Part shown: positions 1 through 7,289 of the stretch, piece after piece
Layout of the letters: each line of letters opens with the position of its first letter
Position numbering within the stretch: position 1 is the first letter of the stretch
NCBI GenBank assembly: GCA_947483095.1
Contig: CANKLD010000005.1
Location: 1-34,047 of the forward strand
Length of the DNA stretch: 34,047 nt
Direction: 5' to 3'
Origin: Bacteroidota bacterium
GTDB taxonomy: Bacteria; Bacteroidota; Bacteroidia; Flavobacteriales; Flavobacteriaceae
Notes under the pieces: generated by a model
The model's input: only the letters and a program-made list of their open reading frames with translations
Told to the model about the DNA's origin: nothing
The model's database searches: none
Program-made: the position numbers and the translations under genes

Positions 1-2
1 AA

Positions 3-1361
3 CAACTCAAAAGTATCGATACGAATTTTAGTACTTACTTCATTAATCCTGAGGCCGAGCAAAAAAATAATATCTCAATTGACAGTGTATATATGAATCA
101 AACGCTGAATGATTTTTATGAAATTGGTGTCAACCTAAAATCATTTGGAGAGCAAGATAATGCAATTCCAATTGGTTTGTACAATAATAACAAACTAGTG
201 GCTAAAACATTAGTTAAATTTGAAAAGCCAGAAAATTCAATCAATTTTACAATTCCAAAAAAAGATTTTAATGGTTACGTTTCCATAAATGATGCTAGTT
301 TGAAATACGACAATATTTATTATTTTAGCATTATTAAGCCTGAAAAAATTAATGTTATTAGCATTGGAAAAACAGAAAAAAGCAGTTTCTTAAATCGTAT
401 TTATACTTCTAACGAATTCAATTATAGTAATTCTACCATTGAAACATTAGATTATAATAGTATTGAAAAGCAAGATGCTATTATTCTAAATGAACTTGAA
501 AATTTACCTCAAGCACTAGTAACCAATTTAAAATCCTTTGTAGAAAAAGGTGGAAATTTAATCTTTATTCCATCTTCAGAATCTAAAATTGCTGAAACCA
601 ATCGTTTTTTAGGAACTCTTGGACAAATACAATTTGGAAACAACCAAAATACTAGTAAATTAATCACTAAAATTGCATTTCAACATCCATTATTTCAGTC
701 CGTTTTTGAGAAAAAAATTGACAATTTTCAGTATCCAAGTACCAAACAAAATTTTCAGCTAAATACTGCAAACCCTTCCATTTTGAGCTACGAAGACCAA
801 AGTTGTTTTTTAACTTCCGTTCAAAATCAGGTTTCGAGTGTATATGTTTTTGCTGCTCCAATTAATAAGATGAGCTCTAATTTCCAAAATTCACCTTTAA
901 TTGTTCCTGTATTTTACAATATGGCGCAAAATACTCAAAAATCAGGCGTGAATTCGTTAACAATTGGAGAAAACCAACCGTTTTTAGTTGCTACAAACTT
1001 ATCGAAAGATGAAATTTTAGAGGTCCAAAATGAAAATGAGAAATTTATACCAACACAACAAATATTAAATAACAAAGTTAAATTACAATTCAATGATTAC
1101 CCTATCTTTGCAGGTAATTTTAAAATTTACAAAAAAGACGAAATTGTCAGAAATATAAGTTTTAATTACAATCGTTCAGAAAGTAATTTAGAGCAATCGC
1201 AAAGCCAATTATTATCTGATTATAAGTTAGAAAAATCTATCGAAACTATATTTAACAGTTTACTTTCTGACCGAAGTAATGATGAAATTTGGAAAATATT
1301 TGTACTATTGACCTTATTATTTTTATTTTTAGAAGTATTAATTCAAAAATTAGTAAAATGA
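3..1361 (+). CDS. BatA-like membrane protein, C-terminal part (5' truncated by window edge)
   Basis: The reading frame is open from the first bases of the window, so the ATG at 93 is internal and the gene begins upstream. The visible part has a long extracytoplasmic region rich in beta strands, with an alpha/beta stretch (roughly residues 130-160 counted from the ATG at 93) of the type 'IILNELENLP...FVEKGGNLIFIP', like the glutamine-amidotransferase/vWA-like fold of BatA-domain proteins. It ends in one C-terminal membrane helix (IWKIFVLLTLLFLFLEVLI) and a short basic tail. Flavobacterial proteins of this type start with a BatA N-terminal membrane domain, which is not in the window. The stop codon overlaps the start of the next gene (ATGA), so the two are translationally coupled. 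The role is unknown; cell-envelope function is inferred from topology only. Confidence 0.7.
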   Translation, partial: QLKSIDTNFSTYFINPEAEQKNNISIDSVYMNQTLNDFYEIGVNLKSFGEQDNAIPIGLYNNNKLVAKTLVKFEKPENSINFTIPKKDFNGYVSINDASLKYDNIYYFSIIKPEKINVISIGKTEKSSFLNRIYTSNEFNYSNSTIETLDYNSIEKQDAIILNELENLPQALVTNLKSFVEKGGNLIFIPSSESKIAETNRFLGTLGQIQFGNNQNTSKLITKIAFQHPLFQSVFEKKIDNFQYPSTKQNFQLNTANPSILSYEDQSCFLTSVQNQVSSVYVFAAPINKMSSNFQNSPLIVPVFYNMAQNTQKSGVNSLTIGENQPFLVATNLSKDEILEVQNENEKFIPTQQILNNKVKLQFNDYPIFAGNFKIYKKDEIVRNISFNYNRSESNLEQSQSQLLSDYKLEKSIETIFNSLLSDRSNDEIWKIFVLLTLLFLFLEVLIQKLVK

Positions 1362-2611
1362 ACCTAATTATCCGTGAAGCTAAAATAATTGATTCTAAAA
1401 GTCCTTTTCACAATCAAATGGTTGATGTGAAAATAAAATCAGGAACTATTGAAAAAATTGGAATTAAAATCCCAAATGAAAATGGTTTTGAAGAAATAAA
1501 ATTTGAAAATTTACATCTTTCCCAAGGATGGTTTGACAGTAGTGTTTCTTTTGGAGAACCTGGTTATGAAGAACGAGAAACTATTGCGAATGGATTAACT
1601 GTAGCTGCAAAAAGCGGTTTCACAGCGGTTGCTTTACAGCCCAACTCCTTCCCTATTATTGACAATCAAGCGCAAATTAATTTTGTAAAAAATAAAGCTA
1701 AAGGAGCTGCAACGGAATTATATCCCATAGGTGCTTTCACAAAAGATAGTGAAGGAAAAGATATGGCTGAATTATTCGATATGAAAAATGCTGGCGCTAT
1801 CGCTTTTGGGGATTACAATAAGGATATTGACAATGCCAATCTACTAAAAATAGGTTTGCAGTATGTTCAAGATTTTGATGGTTTACTAATTGCCTATTCT
1901 CAAGACGTTAGTATTAAAGGGAACGGAGTAGTAAATGAAGGTGTTGTTTCTACAAGATTAGGATTAAAAGGTATTCCAAATTTGGCCGAAGAATTGCAAA
2001 TATCTCGCAACCTATTCCTACTAGAATACACTGGCGGAAAATTGCATATTCCAACCATTTCAACCGCAAAATCGGTAGAATTAATACGAAATGCCAAATC
2101 CAAAGGATTAAATGTGACTTGCAGCGCATCGGTTCATCATTTGGTTTTAAATGATGAAAAAATAGAAGGATTTGATACAAGATATAAAGTTTCACCGCCT
2201 TTAAGAACTGAAGAAGATCGAAAAGCGTTAATCGAAGGAATTAATAACAATACAATAGATATGATTACCACTGATCATAATCCGATTGACATTGAACATA
2301 AAAAAATGGAATTTGAAGGATCTAAAAACGGAACCATCGGATTAGAATCAGCTTTTGGAGCTTTAACAAACGTATTAACTCTAGAAAAAATAATTGAGAA
2401 ATTTACCTCAAGTAAAATACTCTTCGGAATTGAAAATTCATCAATAAAAGAAGGTGAAAAAGCAAATATTACCCTTTTTAATCCAAATGGAAATTGGACT
2501 TTTGAGAAAGAAAATATCCTTTCAAAATCTAAAAATTCCGCCTTTTTAGGAACTGAAATGAAAGGTAAGGTTTATGGAATATACCATCAAAACAAATTAG
2601 TTTTATCATAA
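1358..2611 (+). CDS. Dihydroorotase-like protein, probably catalytically inactive
   Basis: This is a 417-residue amidohydrolase of the class I dihydroorotase (PyrC) family. I chose the ATG at 1358, which overlaps the previous stop as ATGA; an upstream frame extension to 1289 lies inside the preceding gene. Family landmarks are present: VSPPLRTEEDR near residue 278, SVHHLVL near 258, TTDHNP at 304-309 with the Asp retained, and LGLKGIPNLAEE near 201. The metal site is not intact. The usual DxHxHxREPG reads D60-S-S-V-S-F-G-E-P-G, so both zinc histidines are serine and the substrate arginine is glycine. The usual HxxHxST reads HIPTIST, so another histidine is threonine. The protein is therefore probably a non-catalytic paralogue, like the pseudo-dihydroorotases that support aspartate transcarbamoylase in some bacteria. 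The family is certain, the inactivity is a strong inference, and the actual role is unknown. Confidence 0.88.
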   Translation: MNLIIREAKIIDSKSPFHNQMVDVKIKSGTIEKIGIKIPNENGFEEIKFENLHLSQGWFDSSVSFGEPGYEERETIANGLTVAAKSGFTAVALQPNSFPIIDNQAQINFVKNKAKGAATELYPIGAFTKDSEGKDMAELFDMKNAGAIAFGDYNKDIDNANLLKIGLQYVQDFDGLLIAYSQDVSIKGNGVVNEGVVSTRLGLKGIPNLAEELQISRNLFLLEYTGGKLHIPTISTAKSVELIRNAKSKGLNVTCSASVHHLVLNDEKIEGFDTRYKVSPPLRTEEDRKALIEGINNNTIDMITTDHNPIDIEHKKMEFEGSKNGTIGLESAFGALTNVLTLEKIIEKFTSSKILFGIENSSIKEGEKANITLFNPNGNWTFEKENILSKSKNSAFLGTEMKGKVYGIYHQNKLVLS

Positions 2612-2628
2612 ATATAAAGTATTCAAAA

Positions 2629-2955
2629 ATGGAAAATTCTGTTGAAGAAGGAAAAACTATAGCTATTACAAGTTATATTTTATTTGTAGGCGTACCAATA
2701 GCAATGTCCATGAATAGTGAAAATAAAAATTCATTCGCTTCTTTTCACATACGTCAATCCTTAGGCATATCATTAACATTCATATCTTTGGGATTAATTA
2801 TTAGTAATTTTAACTCCCTTTTAATTACGGTGCCAATGTGGATTTCGGTTTCTGTATTGATGACCTATGGAATAGTTAGTGCCATAAATGGGTCAAAAAA
2901 ACCAATTCCAATTTTAGGTCACTATTTTCAAAATTGGTTTAAAGCCATCTCATAA
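2629..2955 (+). CDS. Small Tic20/DUF4870-like membrane protein
   Basis: This 108-residue protein has about three hydrophobic helices: residues near 11-27 (IAITSYILFVGVPIAMSM), 45-65 and 68-87. It carries the short motif FHIRQSLGI between helices and a C-terminal IPILGHYFQNWFK. A His/Arg/Gln segment after the first helix and a conserved 'P-I-x-G' before the end are typical of the DUF4870/Tic20-like family of small integral membrane proteins. It starts 17 bases after the dihydroorotase-like stop and ends 2 bases before the esterase start, so it is part of the same transcript. The function of the family is not established. I am fairly sure of the gene and moderately sure of the family. Confidence 0.7.
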   Translation: MENSVEEGKTIAITSYILFVGVPIAMSMNSENKNSFASFHIRQSLGISLTFISLGLIISNFNSLLITVPMWISVSVLMTYGIVSAINGSKKPIPILGHYFQNWFKAIS

Positions 2956-2957
2956 TA

Positions 2958-3602
2958 ATGGAATTATCATTAGAATATAAAGTTCGAGAACCAAAAATCC
3001 TTCTAGATAAAAACCCATTATTGCTTTTATTGCATGGTTATGGGAGCAACGAAGACGATTTATTTTCATTTGCTTCTGAATTACCCGACGAATATTTTGT
3101 GATTTCCGCCAGAGCGCCCTATGATTTACAATATGGAAGTTATGCATGGTATGCAATCAATTTTGATGCCGATCAAAATAAATTTTCAGATCACGATCAA
3201 GCAGTACTTTCAAGAGATTTAGTGGTTAAATTCTTAGAAGAACTAAAATTAAAATTCCCAATCGACAGTTCCAATATTACCTTAATCGGATTCAGCCAAG
3301 GCTCTATTTTGAGTTATTCTATCGCACTTACTTATCCTAATATTGTTCAACGTGTTGGAGCTTTAAGTGGATATTTAAATTTGGATATTACTACTGATAA
3401 CTTCCAAAATAATGATTTTAGTGGTTTGAAAATATTTTCATCACATGGTATTGTCGACCAGGTAATCCCTTTAGAATGGGCACGAAAAACAGACCCTATA
3501 TTAAAAAGCTTAGGAATTAATTCAACCTATAAAGAATATCCTATTGGTCATGGAGTTTCTCCTCAGAACTTTTTTGATTTGAAAGATTGGTTGCTGGGAT
3601 AA
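2958..3602 (+). CDS. Alpha/beta-hydrolase, phospholipase/carboxylesterase type
   Basis: This 214-residue serine hydrolase belongs to the Abhydrolase_2 (phospholipase/carboxylesterase, YpfH/acyl-protein thioesterase) family. The oxyanion loop LLLHGYGSNEDD is at 23-34, the nucleophile elbow GFSQG puts the serine at 113, the acid is D167 in SHGIVDQVIP, and the histidine is H198 in PIGHGVS. The complete triad and a length usual for the family predict an active cytoplasmic esterase or thioesterase on small acyl esters; the substrate cannot be read from sequence. There is no signal peptide. It is the last gene of the plus-strand run and meets the convergent gene at 3657-4157 across 54 bases. Confidence 0.87.
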   Translation: MELSLEYKVREPKILLDKNPLLLLLHGYGSNEDDLFSFASELPDEYFVISARAPYDLQYGSYAWYAINFDADQNKFSDHDQAVLSRDLVVKFLEELKLKFPIDSSNITLIGFSQGSILSYSIALTYPNIVQRVGALSGYLNLDITTDNFQNNDFSGLKIFSSHGIVDQVIPLEWARKTDPILKSLGINSTYKEYPIGHGVSPQNFFDLKDWLLG

Positions 3603-3656
3603 TAATAGCCACAGATTCACAGATTAAATATTCTGAATTAGTCGCAATATAAAATA

Positions 3657-4157
3657 TTACTTTTTTGGAAACATCAAAGATTGGTTTACTTCAAAGGAAA
3701 TGCTTTTGTCTTCTTTTACAAAATACTTCAATAAAACTTCTCCATTGTTTTCACCATCACTAAAATCAGCTATAATCCATCGGTGGTTGATGACTTTAAT
3801 TTTGTTAATGGTAAATTTATTCAAACCTAACTTTTCTTGGCCGACATAAGGATTTCCATTTTGGTTCTCATTAAATTTCAATAATGCTTCTTTTAAAGAA
3901 GGGATTAAAGTTGTAATATCACTTTTTTGATCAGGGTTTGAAGTAAAATAATTCTGCGCTTTTTCATTATTTTCAAGTGAAAAATAATTGGCATCTTTAA
4001 GTTTAGAATTAAATTCCAACTCCTTTTTTTTTAACTTTTTAGTCAGTTTTTCTATTTGAGTATTTTGAAATTGAACTTGATTTGAATAGTAGGCATAGGT
4101 AAATATAGTAAACAACAAAGAAAGAATAAAAAGGTAAAGCAAAAGTGAATGTTTCAT
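3657..4157 (-). CDS. Membrane-anchored coiled-coil protein, function unknown
   Basis: This 166-residue protein is not one I can assign to a named family. It begins with a single hydrophobic helix (residues 4-23, LLLYLFILSLLFTIFTYAYY), followed by a lysine/glutamate-rich heptad stretch (about 30-56) likely to form a coiled coil. A small globular C-terminal domain (about 80-166) of alternating beta strands follows (INKIKVINHRWIIADFSDG, EVLLKYFVKED). The topology suggests an inner-membrane protein with a periplasmic domain. Its ATG overlaps the stop of the upstream metallo-hydrolase by one base (TAATG), so the two are co-transcribed and probably translationally coupled. A shared role is possible, but nothing in the sequence proves it. 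Confidence 0.7.
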   Translation of the reverse strand: MKHSLLLYLFILSLLFTIFTYAYYSNQVQFQNTQIEKLTKKLKKKELEFNSKLKDANYFSLENNEKAQNYFTSNPDQKSDITTLIPSLKEALLKFNENQNGNPYVGQEKLGLNKFTINKIKVINHRWIIADFSDGENNGEVLLKYFVKEDKSISFEVNQSLMFPKK

Positions 4158-4924
4158 TATAATAAATTTATTTCAAGATTATCGTAAGCCAAATGAATTG
4201 TATCAGGTAGTTTATTTTGAACTTCATCATGAAATCCAAGGTGGTAACTAATGTGAGTTAAATAGGCTTTTTTAGGTTGTACCAATGCGATGAAATCCAA
4301 AGCTTCTTGCAAATTAAAATGGGTATTATGATGCTCCTCACGTAAGGAATTTACCACTAAAACGTCAAGATTTTTTAATTTTTCAATTTCTTGATTATTA
4401 ATGGTTTTAACATCAGTTAAATAAGCGAAAGATTCAATTCGATAACCAAAAACTTGAAGGCTTCCATGCATCACATTTATAGGAATAATTTCTTTTCCAC
4501 CCAATACAAATGATTCCTTATTTACCACTTCAATTGGAGAAACTGTTGGAGCCCCAGGATACTTGTTTTCAGTTTCAAAAATATAATCAAAACGTCTTTT
4601 TAAATTATTTAAAACGCGCTGGTGTGCATAAATTGGAATATCGCCTTGTTTAAAATTAAAAGGTCGGATATCGTCCAATCCAGCAGTGTGATCGGCATGT
4701 TCATGGGTATATAAAATTGCATCAACATTTGAGCATTTAGAGGCTAGCATTTGTTGTCTAAAATCGGGACCACAATCGATAATTAAAGAAAAGTTATCCC
4801 AAGAAACCCAGACAGAAACTCTTAACCGTTTGTCCTTAGGATTTTTGCTTAAGCATACAGGATGATTACTGCCAATTACTGGAATTCCTTGCGAAGTACC
4901 TGTGCCCAAAAAATAAACTTTCAT
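4157..4924 (-). CDS. MBL-fold metallo-hydrolase (PhnP-like)
   Basis: This is a 255-residue metallo-beta-lactamase-fold hydrolase without a signal peptide. The first strand FLGTGTSQGIP (residues 5-15) and the metal motif THEHADHT (H74, H76, D78, H79) are intact. So are the downstream ligand stretches VMHGSLQVFGYR, YLTDV and YLTHISYHLG. The opening 'GTGTSxGxPxxGxxxxxC' and overall layout resemble the PhnP/octanoyl-like branch, which includes cyclic-phosphate phosphodiesterases, so a phosphodiester substrate is possible but not shown. It overlaps the downstream membrane-anchored gene by one base. A TAnnTTTG-type box on the minus strand lies at 4938-4945, about 15 bases before the start codon. 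Confidence 0.85.
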   Translation of the reverse strand: MKVYFLGTGTSQGIPVIGSNHPVCLSKNPKDKRLRVSVWVSWDNFSLIIDCGPDFRQQMLASKCSNVDAILYTHEHADHTAGLDDIRPFNFKQGDIPIYAHQRVLNNLKRRFDYIFETENKYPGAPTVSPIEVVNKESFVLGGKEIIPINVMHGSLQVFGYRIESFAYLTDVKTINNQEIEKLKNLDVLVVNSLREEHHNTHFNLQEALDFIALVQPKKAYLTHISYHLGFHDEVQNKLPDTIHLAYDNLEINLL

Positions 4925-4937
4925 CTAATATTTTTTA

Positions 4938-4945
4938 CAAAAATA
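4938..4945 (-). promoter_or_regulatory. Putative -7 box upstream of the MBL-fold gene
   Basis: Read on the minus strand the bases are TATTTTTG, matching the Bacteroidota -7 consensus TAnnTTTG. It is 13 bases before the ATG of the metallo-hydrolase. I see no TTG at the usual -33 distance, so the call is weak. Confidence 0.35.
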
Positions 4946-4979
4946 ATATTAAAATTCTTTAATTGAAGTCCTATTTTAC

Positions 4980-4987
4980 TAACTTTG
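4980..4987 (+). promoter_or_regulatory. Putative -7 box inside the apparent 5' end of the next gene
   Basis: TAACTTTG matches TAnnTTTG. A TTG lies at 4963-4965, only 14 bases upstream, shorter than the usual 17-23. If this box is used, transcription begins near 4994, downstream of the TTG at 4963. This would exclude that TTG as the start codon and favour the GTG at 5017. Confidence 0.4.
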
Positions 4988-5016
4988 TAAATAAGTTTAT
5001 TGTAAATCATAAAAAA

Positions 5017-6474
5017 GTGACTGAAATAAAATTAAAAGGTGACAAAGTCATCGTACAAATCCCTTCTATTAAAGACAAAGCACTTCGTATCAATTTAAAC
5101 GAAAATATCTATGGTACTTTTGCGGAAATTGGAGCTGGACAAGAAACGGTAAGGCACTTTTTTAGGTCGGGTGGTTCTTCTGGAACAATTGCAAAAGCAA
5201 TGTCTGCCTACGATAAAGATTTTAGTGATGCTATTTATGGTGATGAAGAAGACGGAAGGTATGTAACTGAAAGTCGCTTAAAAAAAATGCTTTCTCATGA
5301 GTATGCATTAATTGAAAACCGATTAAGTCGAGAAAAACATCCTAATAAAATGTTTTTTAGTTATGCCAATACTGTAGCAACGATTGACTTTGCAAAACAA
5401 TTTAAAGGACACGGATGGGTAGGAATTCGATATCAGATTGACCCTAATGAAGCAATAAATGAAATTGTTATTCACATTCGATTTAAAGAAACTGATGCAC
5501 GATTGCAACAGGAAACTTTAGGAGTTTTAGGAGTAAACTTAATTTACGGTGCCTACTACAAATACAATGATCCTAAAAAACTACTTCGTTATTTATACGA
5601 CCACTTAGATAAAGACCAATTAGAAATTGATACCATTAACTTTTCTGGACCTCGTTTTGCAGGTGTTGACAACCGATTAATGAGTTTACAATTGGTAAAA
5701 AACGGCATGACCGACGCGGTGATGTTTGATCCTAATGGAAGTAATATATTGCCTGCTGCTATATTATACAAAAAGAACATCTTGGCATTCCGTGGTAGTT
5801 TCCGACCTGTAACCAAGGTAAATATGGACATGTACGAGCATTCTTTAAAAATGTTCTACAATGAAAATAAGGTCAACCAAGAAAACACCTTGGTAATTTT
5901 TGAAATCACACTTTCTAATTTACGTTCCGATGGAGAAATTGACGAACGTGATTTTATGGATCGTGCAGAATTACTTTGTTCACTGGGTCAAACAGTTATG
6001 ATTTCTAATTTCCAAGAATATTACAAAGTGGTTGAATACTTCTCAAAATACACCAAAGCTCGTATGGGATTGGCAATGGGGGTAAACAATTTAGTTGATA
6101 TATTTGACGAAAAATACTACCGCCATTTAAGTGGAGGAATATTAGAAGCGTTTGGTAAATTATTTTACCGAGATTTAAAAGTATTCTTATATCCAATGCT
6201 AGGAGAAAATAAGGAGATTATAAACTCTGAGAATTTGAAAGTTCACCCAAGAATGAAAGAATTGTATAAATTCTTCAAGTCTAATGGAAAAGTAATTGAT
6301 ATTGAAGATTACGATCCTCAAAATTTAGAAGTGTTCTCACGAGAAGTTCTAAAAATGATTAGCAACAGACAAACTGGTTGGGAGAATATGCTTCCCCAAG
6401 GAATTAGTGAAATCATTAAGAAACACCACCTTTTTGGTTACGACTCAAATAAAGTATTGGAAATCAATAACTAA
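5017..6474 (+). CDS. Large conserved protein of unknown function
   Basis: This is a soluble, highly conserved protein of about 485 residues. From memory, relatives are widespread in Bacteroidota and cyanobacteria and carry conflicting labels (TonB-dependent receptor, nicotinate-nucleotide adenylyltransferase). Nothing here supports an outer-membrane receptor: there is no signal peptide and no TonB box. Conserved-looking blocks include NENIYGTFAEIGAGQE, GGSSGTIAKAMSAYD, FSDAIYG, GHGWVGIRYQ, LGVNLIYGA and LSGGILEAFGKLFYRD. The frame can be extended to a TTG at 4963, but a promoter-like box (4980-4987) falls inside that extension. The GTG at 5017 gives an N-terminus beginning MTEIKLKGDKV, so I prefer it; no ATG exists before the conserved core. 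The biochemical role is unknown. A strong terminator follows the stop. Confidence 0.75.
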   Translation: MTEIKLKGDKVIVQIPSIKDKALRINLNENIYGTFAEIGAGQETVRHFFRSGGSSGTIAKAMSAYDKDFSDAIYGDEEDGRYVTESRLKKMLSHEYALIENRLSREKHPNKMFFSYANTVATIDFAKQFKGHGWVGIRYQIDPNEAINEIVIHIRFKETDARLQQETLGVLGVNLIYGAYYKYNDPKKLLRYLYDHLDKDQLEIDTINFSGPRFAGVDNRLMSLQLVKNGMTDAVMFDPNGSNILPAAILYKKNILAFRGSFRPVTKVNMDMYEHSLKMFYNENKVNQENTLVIFEITLSNLRSDGEIDERDFMDRAELLCSLGQTVMISNFQEYYKVVEYFSKYTKARMGLAMGVNNLVDIFDEKYYRHLSGGILEAFGKLFYRDLKVFLYPMLGENKEIINSENLKVHPRMKELYKFFKSNGKVIDIEDYDPQNLEVFSREVLKMISNRQTGWENMLPQGISEIIKKHHLFGYDSNKVLEINN

Positions 6475-6491
6475 TTCAACCTATACTATAT

Positions 6492-6526
6492 AAAAGCCAG
6501 GATATTTTCCTGGCTTTTTTGTTTTT
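6492..6526 (+). terminator. Rho-independent terminator
   Basis: A 9-bp perfect stem (AAAGCCAGG, 6493-6501, pairing with CCTGGCTTT, 6509-6517) with a 7-base loop is followed by a T-rich tract running to about 6526. It lies 18 bases after the stop of the preceding gene. Confidence 0.9.
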
Positions 6527-6530
6527 GTCA

Positions 6531-6578
6531 TGCTGAACTTGTTTCAGCATCTAACAGAATCTGAAATAAATTCAGATT
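6531..6578. repeat. Two adjacent short hairpins, dispersed-repeat type
   Basis: The first palindrome pairs TGCTGAA (6531-6537) with TTCAGCA (6543-6549). The second pairs AATCTGAA (6558-6565) with TTCAGATT (6571-6578). Sequences resembling the first ('tgctgaacttgtttcagca') recur in intergenic DNA of many Flavobacteria as far as I recall. They are transcribed-side neighbours of a terminator and carry no reading frame. Confidence 0.55.
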
Positions 6579-6622
6579 GACAAAACAAAGATGTTTTCAG
6601 TTTGAAAAATCTAACATGAAAA

Positions 6623-6706
6623 ACTAGCCCTTATAGCAGAGACATCCTGTTGTGGCGTCCCGAAGTTTCGGGACGCCACAACAGATACAGCGAATAGCGG
6701 GACTAA
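6623..6706. repeat. Long GC-rich palindromic repeat (Flavobacterium interspersed hairpin element)
   Basis: An exact 18-bp inverted repeat (6647-6664 with 6667-6684) is separated by only two bases, making an extruded hairpin centred at 6665/6666. Outside it, the arms TAGCCCTTATAGC...GACATC and GATACAGC...GCGGGACTA continue as an imperfect palindrome to about 6623 and 6706. The core is far more GC-rich than its surroundings. From memory, flavobacterial genomes carry a dispersed element with the same frame (ctagccc ... gacatcc, variable hairpin, gatacagcg ... gcgggacta). I see only this copy in the window. Confidence 0.7.
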
Positions 6707-6749
6707 TCGTGAATGGAAACTAGAATTTCTGCTCCAAATAGTTAAAAAC

Positions 6750-7202
6750 CTATTTCAGAATTTGGTTGGCGTGTTCTTTAGTTTTTACCTCTGAAATTAC
6801 TTCGTCAATAAGGCCGTTTTCATCAATAATGAACGTCGTTCTATGGATTCCATCGTATTCCTTACCCATGAATTTTTTAGGCCCCCAAACTCCGAATGCC
6901 TGGATTACCGATTTATCTTCGTCGGCCAGAAGTGGAAAAGGAAATTCAAACTTGTTTTTAAATTTGGCTTGGTCTTTTTGAGAATCGGCACTAACGCCTA
7001 GAATGGCGTAATTATTAGCTTGAAAACGCTCGAAATTATCTCTTAAATCGCAGGCTTCAGCGGTGCAACCTGGCGTATTTGCCTTTGGGTAAAAGAAAAC
7101 TACTAACTTTTTACCGTTATAATCGGCTAATTTATGAGCAGTTCCTTCTTGGTCAACTGCTGAAAATTTTGGGGCTTTGTCGCCTTTTTTTAATGTGGTC
7201 AT
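6750..7202 (-). CDS. bcp: Thioredoxin-dependent thiol peroxidase, Bcp/PrxQ type peroxiredoxin
   Basis: This 150-residue peroxiredoxin reduces hydrogen peroxide and organic hydroperoxides, using thioredoxin as electron donor, in the cytoplasm. The active-site segment FYPKANTPGCTAEACDLRD places the peroxidatic cysteine at 46 and a second cysteine five residues on at 51, the arrangement of atypical two-cysteine Bcp/PrxQ enzymes. Downstream are GVSADS, FPLLADE and RTTFIIDENG, all typical. The length equals the family norm. It is divergent from nth, with 87 bases between the start codons. A TAAATTTG box on the minus strand at 7275-7282 could drive it, but it would overlap the nth leader. It appears monocistronic. 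Confidence 0.95.
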   Translation of the reverse strand: MTTLKKGDKAPKFSAVDQEGTAHKLADYNGKKLVVFFYPKANTPGCTAEACDLRDNFERFQANNYAILGVSADSQKDQAKFKNKFEFPFPLLADEDKSVIQAFGVWGPKKFMGKEYDGIHRTTFIIDENGLIDEVISEVKTKEHANQILK

Positions 7203-7289
7203 AGTATTTATTTGAAATTAAAACTGCTTATTTGAAAATGAAATTTAGTAAAAATATTTAGTAAATTTACGATTCAAATTTAACAAAAA

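Noticed and set aside
3603..3630. Sequence 'agccacagattcacagatta' after the esterase gene, resembling a dispersed flavobacterial intergenic motif.
   Set aside because: There is only one short copy here and no pairing structure, so I cannot support a repeat call.
5017..6474. TonB-dependent receptor or nicotinate-nucleotide adenylyltransferase labels for this protein family.
   Set aside because: I see no signal peptide, barrel or plug, and no nucleotidyltransferase HxGH motif; function unknown is more honest.
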